Made by a program: the position numbers and the translations under genes
Shown here: positions 50,837 to 61,624 of the stretch, piece by piece
Numbering within the stretch: the stretch's first letter is position 1
Layout of the letters: each line of letters starts with the position of its first letter
The notes under the pieces: generated by a model
What the model was told of the DNA's origin: nothing
Databases searched by the model: none
What the model saw: the letters and a program-made list of their open reading frames with translations, nothing else
Assembly (NCBI RefSeq): GCF_023721835.1
Contig: NZ_JAMKFE010000008.1
Span: 62,001-126,000 of the forward strand
Length of the DNA stretch: 64,000 bases
Direction of reading: 5' to 3'
Source of the DNA: Caldimonas mangrovi
GTDB taxonomy: Bacteria; Pseudomonadota; Gammaproteobacteria; Burkholderiales; Burkholderiaceae_C

Positions 50837-52547
50837 AACACCGCGCCGCCCAGCGCTCTGGGTGCGAGGGCTGACCGGCTGGCTGCTCGCATTCGTGCTG
50901 CTGCCGGCGTGCGCCCAGCCTGCGCCGGTGCTGTCGCCTTCGCAGCAGGAGGCGCTGCCGCTGATCGGGCGTGCCGAGGTGTGGGTCGACCCTGGCGGCG
51001 AAATGACGCTGGCGCAGGCCCAGGCGACACAAGGCTGGCGCACGCTGGCCCGGCAACAGCAGTTTGCAGCGGCACCCGCTGCGGTGTGGCTGCGCTGGCG
51101 GCATGCCGGCGAAGCCGCCGTGGTCGAGTTGCCGCGCACCGTGGTGGGGCATGCCGTGCTGTACCAGCGCGATGATTCGTCGTTGCCGTGGCGGCAACTG
51201 GAGGCCGGCGACCACGTCCATCCCGAGCGCTGGCCATTGCGTGCGCCGGAGGTGGCCTTGCCGGTCCGGCCGGGCAGCGGCGGGCAGCCGGCCGAAACCT
51301 ACCTGCGGCTGAGCCACGCCGACCCATTCGTCCTCATGCCGCTGCTCTGGCAGCGCGAGGCGTACCAGTCGAACCGGGCGCTCGACCATTTGTGGGTCGG
51401 CCTGTTCCTCGGTGTGGTGACGATGGCGCTGGCCTTCATGGCCGGCGAGGTGCTGCTGCGCGGTGATGCGGTCAGTGCGTGGTATGCCATGCACGTGCTG
51501 ACGATGGCAGTGTTCCAACTGGTCCAGATGGGCTATGCGCGTGTCTACCTGAGCGGCGGCAATGCCGCATTGACACAGGCGTCGCGCCTGATCGCGGGGA
51601 CCCTGCTGGCTGCCGTCAGCCTGTTGTTCGTGCGGCGGGCACTGCCGAAGGCCCTCAGCGGCTCGCGCGCCAGCAACTGGGCGCTCGCGGTCGCGGCTTT
51701 CGGCGTGTTGCTGACCGGCTTGTACGTGGCTTGGCCTCAGCTGGCGCAGCAGGACCACGTGCTGCGCGTCCAGCACGCGTTCTACCTGCTGGTGGTGCTG
51801 AGCGTCGGCTGGCTGCTGTGGGCCGTGCGCGGTGTGCGCCTGCCCTACATGCATTGGTATGTGGCAGGTTTTGCGGCCGCCGCGGCCGGCGTGGGGGTGC
51901 AGATCGCCTACGTCCGGGGATGGTTGGCCGCCGGACACTGGGCAAGCCATGCCATGTTGCTCGGTGCAGGCCTCGAGATCGCGTTGATCACCTACGCGTT
52001 GAATTTCAGCGCACGCGACGTGCTCGGCGACCCGGGCCTCCGACGCGACGGTGCGCGGCGCGACCGACTGACCGGCCTGCTGCATTCGAGCGAGCTGCCG
52101 TCGTTGCTGATGGCCATGGCCGTTCGCGCGTTGCGGTTGGGAGGCAAAAGCTCGCTGGTGATGCTGCGCATCGCCAACCTCGACGACTTGAAGCGCGAGC
52201 ATGGCGCGACCGCAGTGGAATCGGCGTTGAAGGCCGGGGCCCGCGTGATACGCGAGGCCTGCAACCCGGGAGACGTGCCATTGCGGCTCGACGACGACGG
52301 TTTCGCCGTCGTGCTCGAACGGGTGCACAGTCGCGAGGAGGCGCACGCGATGGCGCAGCGCATCCTCGGACTGGGCCTGCAGCACCACCCCGAACTGCCG
52401 CAGCTGGAACAGCTGCACTGGCATGCGGCGATCGCCCACGTGCCCAGGCACCTCAAGGGCGACCCGGTGGCGCTGGTCGACCGGCTCAACCAGCTGCTGG
52501 GGCAGATCCGCCGGGGCAGTGCGCTGCTGGTGCGGGAACTGACCTGA
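50829..52547 (+). CDS. 7TM-DISM receptor with degenerate GGDEF-like domain
   Basis: Membrane sensor of the 7TMR-DISM group, 572 residues, GTG start. After a signal peptide (LLAFVLLPACAQ, lipobox-like), a DISMED2-type sensing domain (residues 40-175) is followed by seven membrane helices (about 185-390) and a C-terminal GGDEF-like domain. That domain keeps RDRLTGLLH at its start, but the GGDEF signature is replaced by LDDDGF (residues 487-492, RLDDDGFAVVL), so cyclase activity is unlikely. It overlaps the preceding small membrane gene and is convergent with miaB, three bases between stops. The ligand is unknown. Confidence 0.88.
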   Translation: MPETPRRPALWVRGLTGWLLAFVLLPACAQPAPVLSPSQQEALPLIGRAEVWVDPGGEMTLAQAQATQGWRTLARQQQFAAAPAAVWLRWRHAGEAAVVELPRTVVGHAVLYQRDDSSLPWRQLEAGDHVHPERWPLRAPEVALPVRPGSGGQPAETYLRLSHADPFVLMPLLWQREAYQSNRALDHLWVGLFLGVVTMALAFMAGEVLLRGDAVSAWYAMHVLTMAVFQLVQMGYARVYLSGGNAALTQASRLIAGTLLAAVSLLFVRRALPKALSGSRASNWALAVAAFGVLLTGLYVAWPQLAQQDHVLRVQHAFYLLVVLSVGWLLWAVRGVRLPYMHWYVAGFAAAAAGVGVQIAYVRGWLAAGHWASHAMLLGAGLEIALITYALNFSARDVLGDPGLRRDGARRDRLTGLLHSSELPSLLMAMAVRALRLGGKSSLVMLRIANLDDLKREHGATAVESALKAGARVIREACNPGDVPLRLDDDGFAVVLERVHSREEAHAMAQRILGLGLQHHPELPQLEQLHWHAAIAHVPRHLKGDPVALVDRLNQLLGQIRRGSALLVRELT

Positions 52548-52550
52548 CGC

Positions 52551-53900
52551 TCAGGCTGCCACCCGCTCGTTGACGACCACCTCGCCGCGCAGCGAGTGCG
52601 GCAGCGCCTGCGTGATCGTCACATCGATCATCTGGCCGAGCAGGCGTGCCGCGTTCGGCCCGCCGGGGAAGTTGACGATGCGGTTGCACTCCGTGCGGCC
52701 CATCAGCTCGCCGGGGTCCTTCTTGGACGGTCCCTCGACGAGGATGCGCTGTACCGTGCCGACGCGGCTCGCGCTGATGCGCCGCACGTTGGTCTCTATC
52801 GTGGCCTGCAGGTGTTGCAGCCGCTTGAGCTTGACATCCTTCGGCGTCGTGTCTTCCAGGGCGGCCGCCGGCGTGCCGGGGCGCGGGCTGAAGACGAAGC
52901 TGAACGAGCTGTCGTAGCCGACGTCGTCGATCAGCTTCATCATCTTGGCGAAGTCGTCTTCGGTCTCGCCGGGGAAACCGACGATGAAGTCGCTCGACAG
53001 GCTGATGCCGGGACGCACGGCGCGCAGCTTGCGGATCGTGCTCTTGTACTCGAGCGCCGTGTAGCCGCGCTTCATCGCCATCAGGATGCGGTCGCTGCCG
53101 TGCTGCACTGGCAGGTGCAGGTGGCTCACCAGTTGTGGCACCTTCGCGTAGACGTCGATCAGCCGCTGCGTGAACTCGTTCGGGTGGCTGGTGGTGTAGC
53201 GGATGCGCTCGATGCCCGGCATCTCGGCGATGTACTCGATCAGCAGCGCGAAGTCGGCGATCTCGGCGGTGTCGCCCATCTTGCCGCGATAGGCGTTGAC
53301 GTTCTGGCCCAGCAGCGTCACTTCCTTGACGCCCTGGTCGGCCAGGCCCGCCACCTCGACCAGCACGTCCTCGAACGGGCGCGAGACTTCCTCGCCGCGG
53401 GTGTAGGGCACCACGCAGTAGCTGCAGTACTTCGAGCAGCCTTCCATGATCGAGACGAAGGCGCTTGCGCCCTCGACCTTGGCTGGCGGCAGGTGGTCGA
53501 ATTTTTCGATCTCGGGGAAGCTGATGTCGACCTGCGGGCGGCCGAGCTGCTCGCGCCGGTTCAGCATCTCGGGCAGCCGGTGCAGCGTCTGCGGACCGAA
53601 CACCACGTCGACATACGGCGCGCGCTCGATGATCGCGGCGCCTTCCTGGCTGGCCACGCAGCCGCCGACACCGATCTTCACGCCCTTGTGCTTCAGGTGC
53701 TTGAAGCGCCCCAGGTCGCTGAACACCTTCTCCTGCGCCTTTTCGCGCACCGAGCAGGTGTTGAAGAGGATCAGGTCCGCCTGTTCCGGATCCTGCGTCG
53801 GTTCATAGCCCTGGGCGGCGCCCAGCACGTCGGCCATCTTGTCCGAGTCGTACTCGTTCATCTGGCAGCCGAACGTCTTGATGTAGACCTTCTTGCTCAT
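52551..53900 (-). CDS. miaB: tRNA-2-methylthio-N6-dimethylallyladenosine synthase MiaB
   Basis: Radical-SAM methylthiotransferase that modifies A37 in tRNAs reading U-starting codons. The N-terminal auxiliary cluster ligands are Cys12, Cys49 and Cys81; the radical-SAM CxxxCxxC is Cys155, Cys159 and Cys162. A C-terminal TRAM domain is at about 380-445. Length 449. It is followed on the same strand, upstream, by a small exported-protein gene ten bases away. Confidence 0.97.
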   Translation of the reverse strand: MSKKVYIKTFGCQMNEYDSDKMADVLGAAQGYEPTQDPEQADLILFNTCSVREKAQEKVFSDLGRFKHLKHKGVKIGVGGCVASQEGAAIIERAPYVDVVFGPQTLHRLPEMLNRREQLGRPQVDISFPEIEKFDHLPPAKVEGASAFVSIMEGCSKYCSYCVVPYTRGEEVSRPFEDVLVEVAGLADQGVKEVTLLGQNVNAYRGKMGDTAEIADFALLIEYIAEMPGIERIRYTTSHPNEFTQRLIDVYAKVPQLVSHLHLPVQHGSDRILMAMKRGYTALEYKSTIRKLRAVRPGISLSSDFIVGFPGETEDDFAKMMKLIDDVGYDSSFSFVFSPRPGTPAAALEDTTPKDVKLKRLQHLQATIETNVRRISASRVGTVQRILVEGPSKKDPGELMGRTECNRIVNFPGGPNAARLLGQMIDVTITQALPHSLRGEVVVNERVAA

Positions 53901-53910
53901 GGCCCGGTCC

Positions 53911-54300
53911 TCAGCGCTTCACCCAGACCTGGGCGGCCGGGTCGAAGGCCCAGCGTGCGGCTTCTTCCGGCGTCTTCGGCCAGACCTTGCGGGCCTCTTC
54001 CTCGCGCAATACCCAGACGTCCTTCACCAGGCCGAGGTCGTCGACCGTGTAGTTGACGACCAGCTTGGTGCCGACGATAGCGCCCGACATCACCAGCATG
54101 TTGTTCTGCCCGCGGATGCGCGAGCCGGGCGCCAGGCGCGCGGCGCGACCGTTGAGCGCGATCTCCGGCGGCTGCATCACGACGAGCTCGCCGCGCAGCG
54201 CGTTCTGCGGGAAGTTGCGTTGGACCTGTTGCGCCTGTGCAATGCAGGGCACGGAAAGAGCGGCGGCCAGAGCGGCACCGAGCAGGGCACAGCGGGACAT
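53911..54300 (-). CDS. Small exported protein of unknown function
   Basis: A 129-residue protein with a signal peptide (cleavage near IAQA-QQVQ) and a compact domain with the pattern [36 protein letters not shown], then [18 protein letters not shown], and a C-terminal [18 protein letters not shown] segment. I recognise the gene as a usual upstream neighbour of miaB in this order of bacteria, but no function is known to me. ATG at 54298-54300. Confidence 0.78.
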   Translation of the reverse strand: MSRCALLGAALAAALSVPCIAQAQQVQRNFPQNALRGELVVMQPPEIALNGRAARLAPGSRIRGQNNMLVMSGAIVGTKLVVNYTVDDLGLVKDVWVLREEEARKVWPKTPEEAARWAFDPAAQVWVKR

Positions 54301-54371
54301 GGTGTAGATCCAGTGGCTGTTGATAAAAGGCAGTGAAGCAGTGTACGTTGAGCCCCAGCCTGCCTGAATGC

Positions 54372-54409
54372 AAAAGGGAGCTGATCGTTCGATCAGCCCC
54401 CTTTTTTTG
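54372..54409. terminator. Bidirectional terminator beside tRNA-Met
   Basis: GGG-A-GCTGATC pairs with GATCAGC-CCC across a GTTC loop (54376-54400). Read on the plus strand it is followed by seven T; read on the minus strand it is followed by TTTTG. The minus-strand use would end tRNA-Met; no plus-strand gene reads into it. Confidence 0.8.
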
Positions 54410-54411
54410 TC

Positions 54412-54488
<77 letters not shown>

Positions 54489-54551
54489 AAGAGCCCGCCA
54501 TTTTAGGGTGGTTTGACCGGCCTTGGCAAGTGCATCGCCGGGGGGCGTGCA

Positions 54552-55412
54552 TCAGGCGCCGAGGGTGCAGCCGACGTGGTCGGCAATCACGGCCAGCAGT
54601 TGATCCAGGTGCGCTTGCACCGACATGAAGCCGGCGTTCGGTTCGCGGGTGGCTTCGTCCATGTAGAGCGGGCGCCGGATCTCGATCTGCAGGCTGTGGC
54701 GGCCTTGCGCCGGCCGGCCGATGCGTGCGATAAGTTCGACGCCCTTGTAGGGCTCGTTGACGGCCACGCTGTAGCCGAACCCGCGCAGCGTGCCGGCCAC
54801 GAGGGCGACGAATGCGGGGTCGCAGGTGGTGCCGTCCCGATCACCGAGGACGAAGTCGGCCAGCGGGGCGGGCGGGAGGCGGCCCAGGCGCTCGTAGGCG
54901 TTGTTTGGCATCGAGTGCAGGTTGAGGTGCCACACGCGGCCGAAGGTCTCGACGCTGGCATCGATCGCCAACTGCAGTTGCTCGTGATACGGCTTCCAGC
55001 AGTGCTCGATGCGTCGTTGCACTTCCTCCACACCGAGCCGCCGGTCGTAGATCGGTTGACGGTCGAGCGTGCGCCAGACCAGCCCGAGCCCGAGGTGCGA
55101 CTTCTCGCCGGGGTTCAGCGGCGTCGGCCAGGGGGTGTCGAGCAGCTCCGGGTCGAGATCGGACAGCGACCGGTTGGGGTCGATGTAGGTGCGCGGGAAC
55201 CGGGCAGCGATCAGGGTGGCGCCGTGCGCAGGCGCGCCGGCCCACAGCTCGGCCACATGCGTGTCCTCGCCCTGGCGCAGCAGGAGGCGGGGCAAGGCGT
55301 GCCGGAAGTCGGCCGGGTATTCCGTGCCGCTGTGCGGCGAGTCGCAGACGATCGGCAGGGGCTTGCCGCGCGGTGGCGTCACCGCCACCGCAGCGTGAAG
55401 GGATGGCGTCAT
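54552..55412 (-). CDS. N-formylglutamate amidohydrolase family protein
   Basis: Hydrolase of the FGase family, which releases formate and glutamate from N-formylglutamate, the last step of one histidine-degradation route. Family blocks include CDSPHSGTEYP, GEDTHVAELW, RTYIDPNRSLSDLDPELLD, HLNLHSMP and IEIRRPLYMDE. Length 286. Its ATG overlaps the stop of the Bug receptor gene (ATGA), so the two are cotranslated. No hut genes are nearby, so the true substrate may be another N-acyl amino acid. Confidence 0.87.
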   Translation of the reverse strand: MTPSLHAAVAVTPPRGKPLPIVCDSPHSGTEYPADFRHALPRLLLRQGEDTHVAELWAGAPAHGATLIAARFPRTYIDPNRSLSDLDPELLDTPWPTPLNPGEKSHLGLGLVWRTLDRQPIYDRRLGVEEVQRRIEHCWKPYHEQLQLAIDASVETFGRVWHLNLHSMPNNAYERLGRLPPAPLADFVLGDRDGTTCDPAFVALVAGTLRGFGYSVAVNEPYKGVELIARIGRPAQGRHSLQIEIRRPLYMDEATREPNAGFMSVQAHLDQLLAVIADHVGCTLGA

Positions 55413-56380
55413 TCGATGCGGATGTTGGCTTGGGCCGCGATGCGCTTGTAACGTGCAATCGCTGCACGGATCTGCTGGCCGAACTCTGCCGGCGAGTTGG
55501 CCATGTGCACGCCCGAGATCGAGGCGGCCTGCTGTCTGAACGCGGAGGTGGCCATGGCCTTGTGGGCCGCGTCATGCAGCCTGGCGACGATGGCCGGCGG
55601 CGTGCCGGCCGGCGCGACGAGCCCGAACCAGCCGCCTTCGGACATCTCGGGAAAGCCGAGCTCGCGGTAAGTCGGCACGTCGGGCAGCACCGGGCTGCGT
55701 TCGGGCGACAGCACTGCCAGCGCGCGCATCTTGCCGTTCTTGATATGGGGCAGGGAAGACGGCAGGTTGTCGGTCATCGCGTCGACGGTGCCGGCCAGTG
55801 CATCGTTCATGGCCTGTCCGGCGCCCTTGTACGGCACGTGCAGCAGCTGGATGCCCGCCAGCTCCATGAAGTTCTCGATGTTGGCGTGGCCCAGCGAGCC
55901 GTTGCCAGGCGAGGCAAACGTGTACTTGCCGGGGGCGGCCTTGGCCAGCGCGATGAACTCGGGCATGGTCCGGGCTGGCACGCCGGGGTGCACCACGAAC
56001 ACGCTGGGCACTGACATCACGTTGGTGATCGGCTGAAAGTCCTTGATCGGGTCGTAGGGCAGTCGGGCGTAGATGGCCGGATTGGAGCCGTGGGTGCTGA
56101 CGGTCGCCATGCCGATGGTGTAGCCGTCGGGCTTGGCTTTCGCGATGGCGTCGGCACCGAGCGCGCCGCCGCTGCCGCCCTTGTTCTCGACCACGACGGC
56201 CTGGCCCAGGAAGGGCCCCATCTGGTCGGCCAGCAGGCGGGCCACCATGTCGGTCGAGCCACCGGGAGCGAAGGGCACGACCAGCTTGACCGGGCGCTCG
56301 GGGTAGGTCTGAGCCCAGGCCAGTGATGGCGCAAACAGCGCCGTGGCGAGGAGGATCGACAGGGAGCGGCGAGACGTCAT
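55409..56380 (-). CDS. Bug-family tripartite tricarboxylate transporter substrate-binding protein
   Basis: Periplasmic receptor of the Bug (TctC) family for a carboxylate or related solute. The signal peptide ends at SLAWAQ; then YPERPVKLVVPFAPGGSTD and GMATVSTHGSNPA, the blocks that line the ligand pocket. Length 323. GGAG precedes the ATG. It is followed at once by the N-formylglutamate-amidohydrolase gene and is divergent from a LysR gene. No TctA/TctB membrane partners are in the window, as is common for Bug proteins. Confidence 0.93.
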   Translation of the reverse strand: MTSRRSLSILLATALFAPSLAWAQTYPERPVKLVVPFAPGGSTDMVARLLADQMGPFLGQAVVVENKGGSGGALGADAIAKAKPDGYTIGMATVSTHGSNPAIYARLPYDPIKDFQPITNVMSVPSVFVVHPGVPARTMPEFIALAKAAPGKYTFASPGNGSLGHANIENFMELAGIQLLHVPYKGAGQAMNDALAGTVDAMTDNLPSSLPHIKNGKMRALAVLSPERSPVLPDVPTYRELGFPEMSEGGWFGLVAPAGTPPAIVARLHDAAHKAMATSAFRQQAASISGVHMANSPAEFGQQIRAAIARYKRIAAQANIRIE

Positions 56381-56453
56381 GGGATGACTCCACGGGAGAA
56401 GGTGGACCGATTCTCGGGAGGAGCGTCGCTGGTGATAAGCGACAAACGTTCAC

Positions 56454-56480
56454 CGAAATATGACTTTCTGTCATATTTCG
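56454..56480. promoter_or_regulatory. Perfect 11-bp inverted repeat, probable LysR operator
   Basis: CGAAATATGAC - TTTCT - GTCATATTTCG is a perfect dyad in the gap between the Bug-amidohydrolase operon and its LysR gene. It contains the T-N11-A pattern (T56461 to A56473) of LysR sites. It overlaps the most upstream possible LysR start (ATG 56460). Confidence 0.68.
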
Positions 56481-56483
56481 ATC

Positions 56484-57377
56484 GTGCGTATCCGCTCGCC
56501 CTCCCTGCCCGAACTCCATGCCTTCGCCGCGCTGGCCAAGACGGGCAGCTTTTCGTTGGCCGCCGAGAGCTTGTGCGTTACGCAGGGTGCGGTCAGCCGG
56601 GCCATCGCGCGGCTGGAAGCACATCTGGGCCAGACGCTGGTCACCCGGCGCGGCCGCCGCAGCGAGCTGACGCCGGTTGGCCAGACTTACCTGCAAAGCG
56701 TGGCCGGCGCACTGGAGCAACTGGAGTCGTCGGCCCAGGCCCTGCAGACGAATGGCAGGCGGCGTGCGCTGCGGCTCTCGGTCACGCCGTCGTTGTTCAG
56801 CAAGTGGCTGATCCCTCGACTGCCCGATTTCCACGCGCTGCATCCGGAGGTGGCGTTGTCCTTCGTTCCGTATCGGCGCGACGACCCGCTGGACGCGGCC
56901 GAAGCCGATGCCTGGATACGCAGTGGGGACGGTCGCTGGCCGCGGGGCATCCGGTCCGACTACCTGGTCGGCCGCGAGCTGGTGCCGATCTGCAGCCCGG
57001 GCGATGTGCGTCCTGCGTCACCCCCGCTGGACGCACAGGGCTTGCTGTCGCGGCCGCTGCTGTTTCATGTCCACTATCCCGACAACTGGCGCCGCTGGTT
57101 CGAGGCGCAGGGGTGTGGGGATGCCCAGCCGCAGCCGGCTGCACATTTCGACCAGGTGTCGATGCTGGTGCAGGCGGTGATCGCAGGGCTGGGGTGTGCC
57201 GTGGTGCAGCGCTGCCTGATCGAGGAGGAACTGGCCAGCGGGCGTGTTGCCATTGCCTGCGGACGGTCGGTCGAGATCGAGCGTGGCTACCACCTGTGCT
57301 ACCCGGCAGCGCAGCGCGATGCGCCGGCCCTGGCGGCGTGGCGCGAGTGGCTGCTGGAACAGGCGGGGCGGCACTGA
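56484..57377 (+). CDS. LysR family transcriptional regulator
   Basis: LTTR of 297 residues from the GTG at 56484, or 305 from the ATG at 56460, which lies inside the palindrome at 56454-56480. The GTG is favoured because the extra eight residues are not part of the winged helix (LPELHAFAALAKTGSFSLAAESLCVTQGAVSRAIARLE). The effector domain shows GcvA-like features (WLIPRLPDFHALHPEV). No good ribosome-binding site precedes either start. Divergent from the Bug-amidohydrolase operon, which it most likely regulates. Confidence 0.9.
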   Translation: MRIRSPSLPELHAFAALAKTGSFSLAAESLCVTQGAVSRAIARLEAHLGQTLVTRRGRRSELTPVGQTYLQSVAGALEQLESSAQALQTNGRRRALRLSVTPSLFSKWLIPRLPDFHALHPEVALSFVPYRRDDPLDAAEADAWIRSGDGRWPRGIRSDYLVGRELVPICSPGDVRPASPPLDAQGLLSRPLLFHVHYPDNWRRWFEAQGCGDAQPQPAAHFDQVSMLVQAVIAGLGCAVVQRCLIEEELASGRVAIACGRSVEIERGYHLCYPAAQRDAPALAAWREWLLEQAGRH

Positions 57378-57418
57378 CGGTGCGCCGGCTGAGACACGCC
57401 GAACGCCCCGCCGATCCC

Positions 57419-58267
57419 TCAGGCCTGCGCCTTCACGAGCTGTGCGATGCGGCGGAATTTCAGCTTGCCGCGCCCGCCGTCGAACAGGAGCGCGTTGATG
57501 TCCTCAGCTTGCAGCTGCTCTACGCTGCGAAATCCCAGCGATTCGAGGTCGCGCTGCAAGGCGTGTGGCTCGAGGCAGGAGAGCCATGGCTCGCCCAGCC
57601 TCGCACAACGCCAGGCGATGAGCTTGAGTGAGAGCCGGTCGAGCGGCCCCAGCACCGAGGGGGCGAGCACGTGATCCAACACCACCGAGTTGCCGGGCGT
57701 CGATGCAATGAAACCCAGTGTCGACAGGAGCGACTCGCGTCGCAGGTACATCGTGACGCCCAGCCATGAAAAGAACGCCGGTTCGTCGCTGCGGTAGCCG
57801 CCCTCGCGCAGGCGCTCGGCCAGGGTTTGCGTCTCGAAGTCGACCGGGACGAAGCGCAGCGTCGCCGGCAGCGGGATCTGCGCGTCGCGGAGCAGGCGGC
57901 GCTTCCATGCCTGTGTCGACGGATGATCGACTTCGAACACCTGCAGCGCCGAGGCAGGGTAGGGGTTGCGATAGGCGAAAGTGTCGAGACCGGCTCCCAG
58001 CACGACGTATTGGCGTATGCCGCGCCCGATGGCGTCACGCAATGCGTCTTCGGCGATGCGGCTGCGCGCCACCATGCCCGCGCGCAGCCCGCGCGCCAGC
58101 GGGCCGTCACCGCGACACGCCTCGCGCCGCAGTGCGTCGCGTTGCCGCGGGCCCAGTATGCGCAGCGCCACCGGGTCGTCGAACACCCTCGGCGTGTCCA
58201 GCAGTTGATGCATCGCGCGGTGCTTTGCGACCCGGTGAGCCGTCTGGCTCGGATGCCCCTGTTCCAT
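57419..58267 (-). CDS. Class I SAM-dependent methyltransferase, LCMT/PPM1 family
   Basis: A 282-residue methyltransferase of the leucine-carboxyl-methyltransferase-like family common in actinobacteria and some proteobacteria, where substrates are usually unknown. The SAM-binding blocks are QYVVLGAGLDTFAYR and FEVDHPSTQAWKRR, followed by VPVDFETQTLAERL and FSWLGVTMYL. The start at 58265-58267 is fixed by AAGGAGGG about eight bases upstream; an ATG ten codons earlier has none. Convergent with the LysR gene. Confidence 0.88.
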   Translation of the reverse strand: MEQGHPSQTAHRVAKHRAMHQLLDTPRVFDDPVALRILGPRQRDALRREACRGDGPLARGLRAGMVARSRIAEDALRDAIGRGIRQYVVLGAGLDTFAYRNPYPASALQVFEVDHPSTQAWKRRLLRDAQIPLPATLRFVPVDFETQTLAERLREGGYRSDEPAFFSWLGVTMYLRRESLLSTLGFIASTPGNSVVLDHVLAPSVLGPLDRLSLKLIAWRCARLGEPWLSCLEPHALQRDLESLGFRSVEQLQAEDINALLFDGGRGKLKFRRIAQLVKAQA

Positions 58268-58397
58268 CGCTTGTCCCTCCTTCTTGCTGACCGGCATTCG
58301 CCGCCTTTCGGCTGTGCCGTCGAGCAGTGTGGGATGCGTCGTGCGCGGGTGCCATACGCAAGACCACGATGCGTAGAAACCGCGACGACGTGAGCGG

Positions 58398-59740
<1,343 letters not shown>

Positions 59741-59744
<4 letters not shown>

Positions 59745-61624
59745 GCGCGATCGTCCTTGGGGAGGGGGGCGGCGTCGAGCGTCACGGTGAACTCGGCGCC
59801 GCCGCCGTCCGGGTTGCGGCCTTCGAGCCTGCCGCCCAGGCCCTGCACGATGGCGTGCGACAGCGCGAGACCCAGGCCCAGGCCCTGGCCCACCGGTTTG
59901 GTGGTGTAGAAGGGCTCGAACAGATGCGGCAGCACTTGCGCAGACAATCCCGGGCCCGAGTCGCGTATGCGAATGGCGATGCGATCGCCTTGCGCCTGTG
60001 CACGGATCGACAGCCGGCGATCGTCGAGCGTCGCGACTTCGTCGAGCCCGTTGCGGATCAGGTTCACCAGCACCTGCACGAGGCGCGTCGCGTCGGCCCG
60101 CACGCGCAACGGCGGTTGCGGCGGCTCGACGTCGATCGTCGCATCGGCTTCGCTGCGGCGCGGCTCGACGATCAGCAACGCCTGGTCGACCGCGTCGGCG
60201 ACGTTCACCGGCTCCAGGTGGGCCGGCCCCTTGCGTGCAAAGCTCTTCAGCTGCCTGACGATGCGGCCCATGCGGGCGGCCAACTGGCTGATGAGCGCGA
60301 GGTTCTCGCGCGTTTCATCGACGCGCTGCTGCGCGAGCAGCTGGATCGCGTTGTCCGACAGCGTGTGCAGCGCCGCGAGCGGCTGGTTCAGTTCATGGCT
60401 CATGCCGGCTGACATCTGCCCCAGCACGGCGAGCTTGCCCGCCTGTACGGCGCTGTCGCGCGTCTGGCGCAGGATGGCCTCGGTGCGTTCGAGTTCGGCG
60501 ACCTTCTGTTCGAGCGACAGGTTGGCAGTCGTCAGGGCGGCGGTGCGTTCGGCGATGCGGTGTTCGAGCTGCTGGTGCACATCGCGCAGCCGTGCTTCGG
60601 CGGCCACGCGCTCCTCGTGACGTTGCCGGTTCAGGCGCAGATGCATCGCAATGCCGAACAGCACCGCCGCGGCGAGGGCGGCTGCCGAGCCGGAAACCAG
60701 TGCCGCCCGGTGTGCATCGCCCTGGTCGACCAGCAGCATCATGCGCCACCCGAGCTGGCCCACCGGTTGGGTGACGATCGAGAAATTGCGTTCGGCGCCT
60801 TCGTGCAGCAACCGGGCCTCGCTGCCGCCGGCGCCGAGCGCGAGGCCTTCGCGCAACGGCGGCAGCGGCAGCCCGCCGTACTGTCTTGCCTGCTCGATGC
60901 GCGCACGGGTGGCGTGCGACAGCGGCGCGAGCACCCGGTACTTCCAGTGCGGCACGGCGGAGAGAAACACCACGCCATCACGGTCCGACAACAGCAAGGG
61001 CTCGCCGCTTTGCTCCATGGCGTCTTCGAAGGGGTCGAGGTTGAGCTTGACCGCGGCCACGCCGAGCCGGCCCGCCGGCGTGCGCAGCCGCGACGTCAGA
61101 AAATAGCCGGGCTCGCCGGTCGTGACGCCTACGCCGTAGAAGCGTCCGAACTTGCCGACGACCGCCTGCTGGAAGTAGGGCCGGAAGCGGTAGTTCTGGC
61201 CGACGAAGCTGATGGCCTGGTCCCAATTGCTGGCGGCCACCGTCAGGCCCTCGGCATTCATCAGGTAAGCGGCGCTGACCTTGGCCGCAGCCGCCACGTC
61301 CTGCAGGTAACGGTTGGCCGTATCGCGCGCGGCAGGGGCGCGCTCATCGAGCAGCAGGCCCAACCGCGGTTCGAGCGCGAGCAGCGCGGGCAGCGCCTCG
61401 TTGCGATCGAGCAGGGCTTGCAGGCTCAGGGCATAGGACTCGAGCCGCCTGGTGGCGGCTCGCCGCTGCTCGTCGAGTTGCGACGAGAACACGGCCTGAT
61501 GCACCAGCAAGCCCAGCAGCAGGCAGGCGAGCGCCGCCGCGACCCCCCATTTCAGGGGCTCCAGCGGCCGTTTCGGCGCGGCGCGGTCCAGGATGCGGCC
61601 GACGGCCGTGGTGATGCCGTGCAC
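59741..61624 (-). CDS. dctB: DctB-type sensor histidine kinase
   Basis: Membrane sensor of 627 residues, GTG start at 61622-61624. TM1 is at about 26-46 and TM2 at 308-328, with a periplasmic double-Cache sensing domain between ([30 protein letters not shown]). A coiled coil (about 335-385) leads to the HisKA domain with His410 in GMSHELNQP and an ATPase domain with NLIRNGLDE and [11 protein letters not shown]. Partner dctD overlaps by four bases. It is divergent from a Bug receptor gene, which carries a sigma-54 promoter. Confidence 0.93.
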
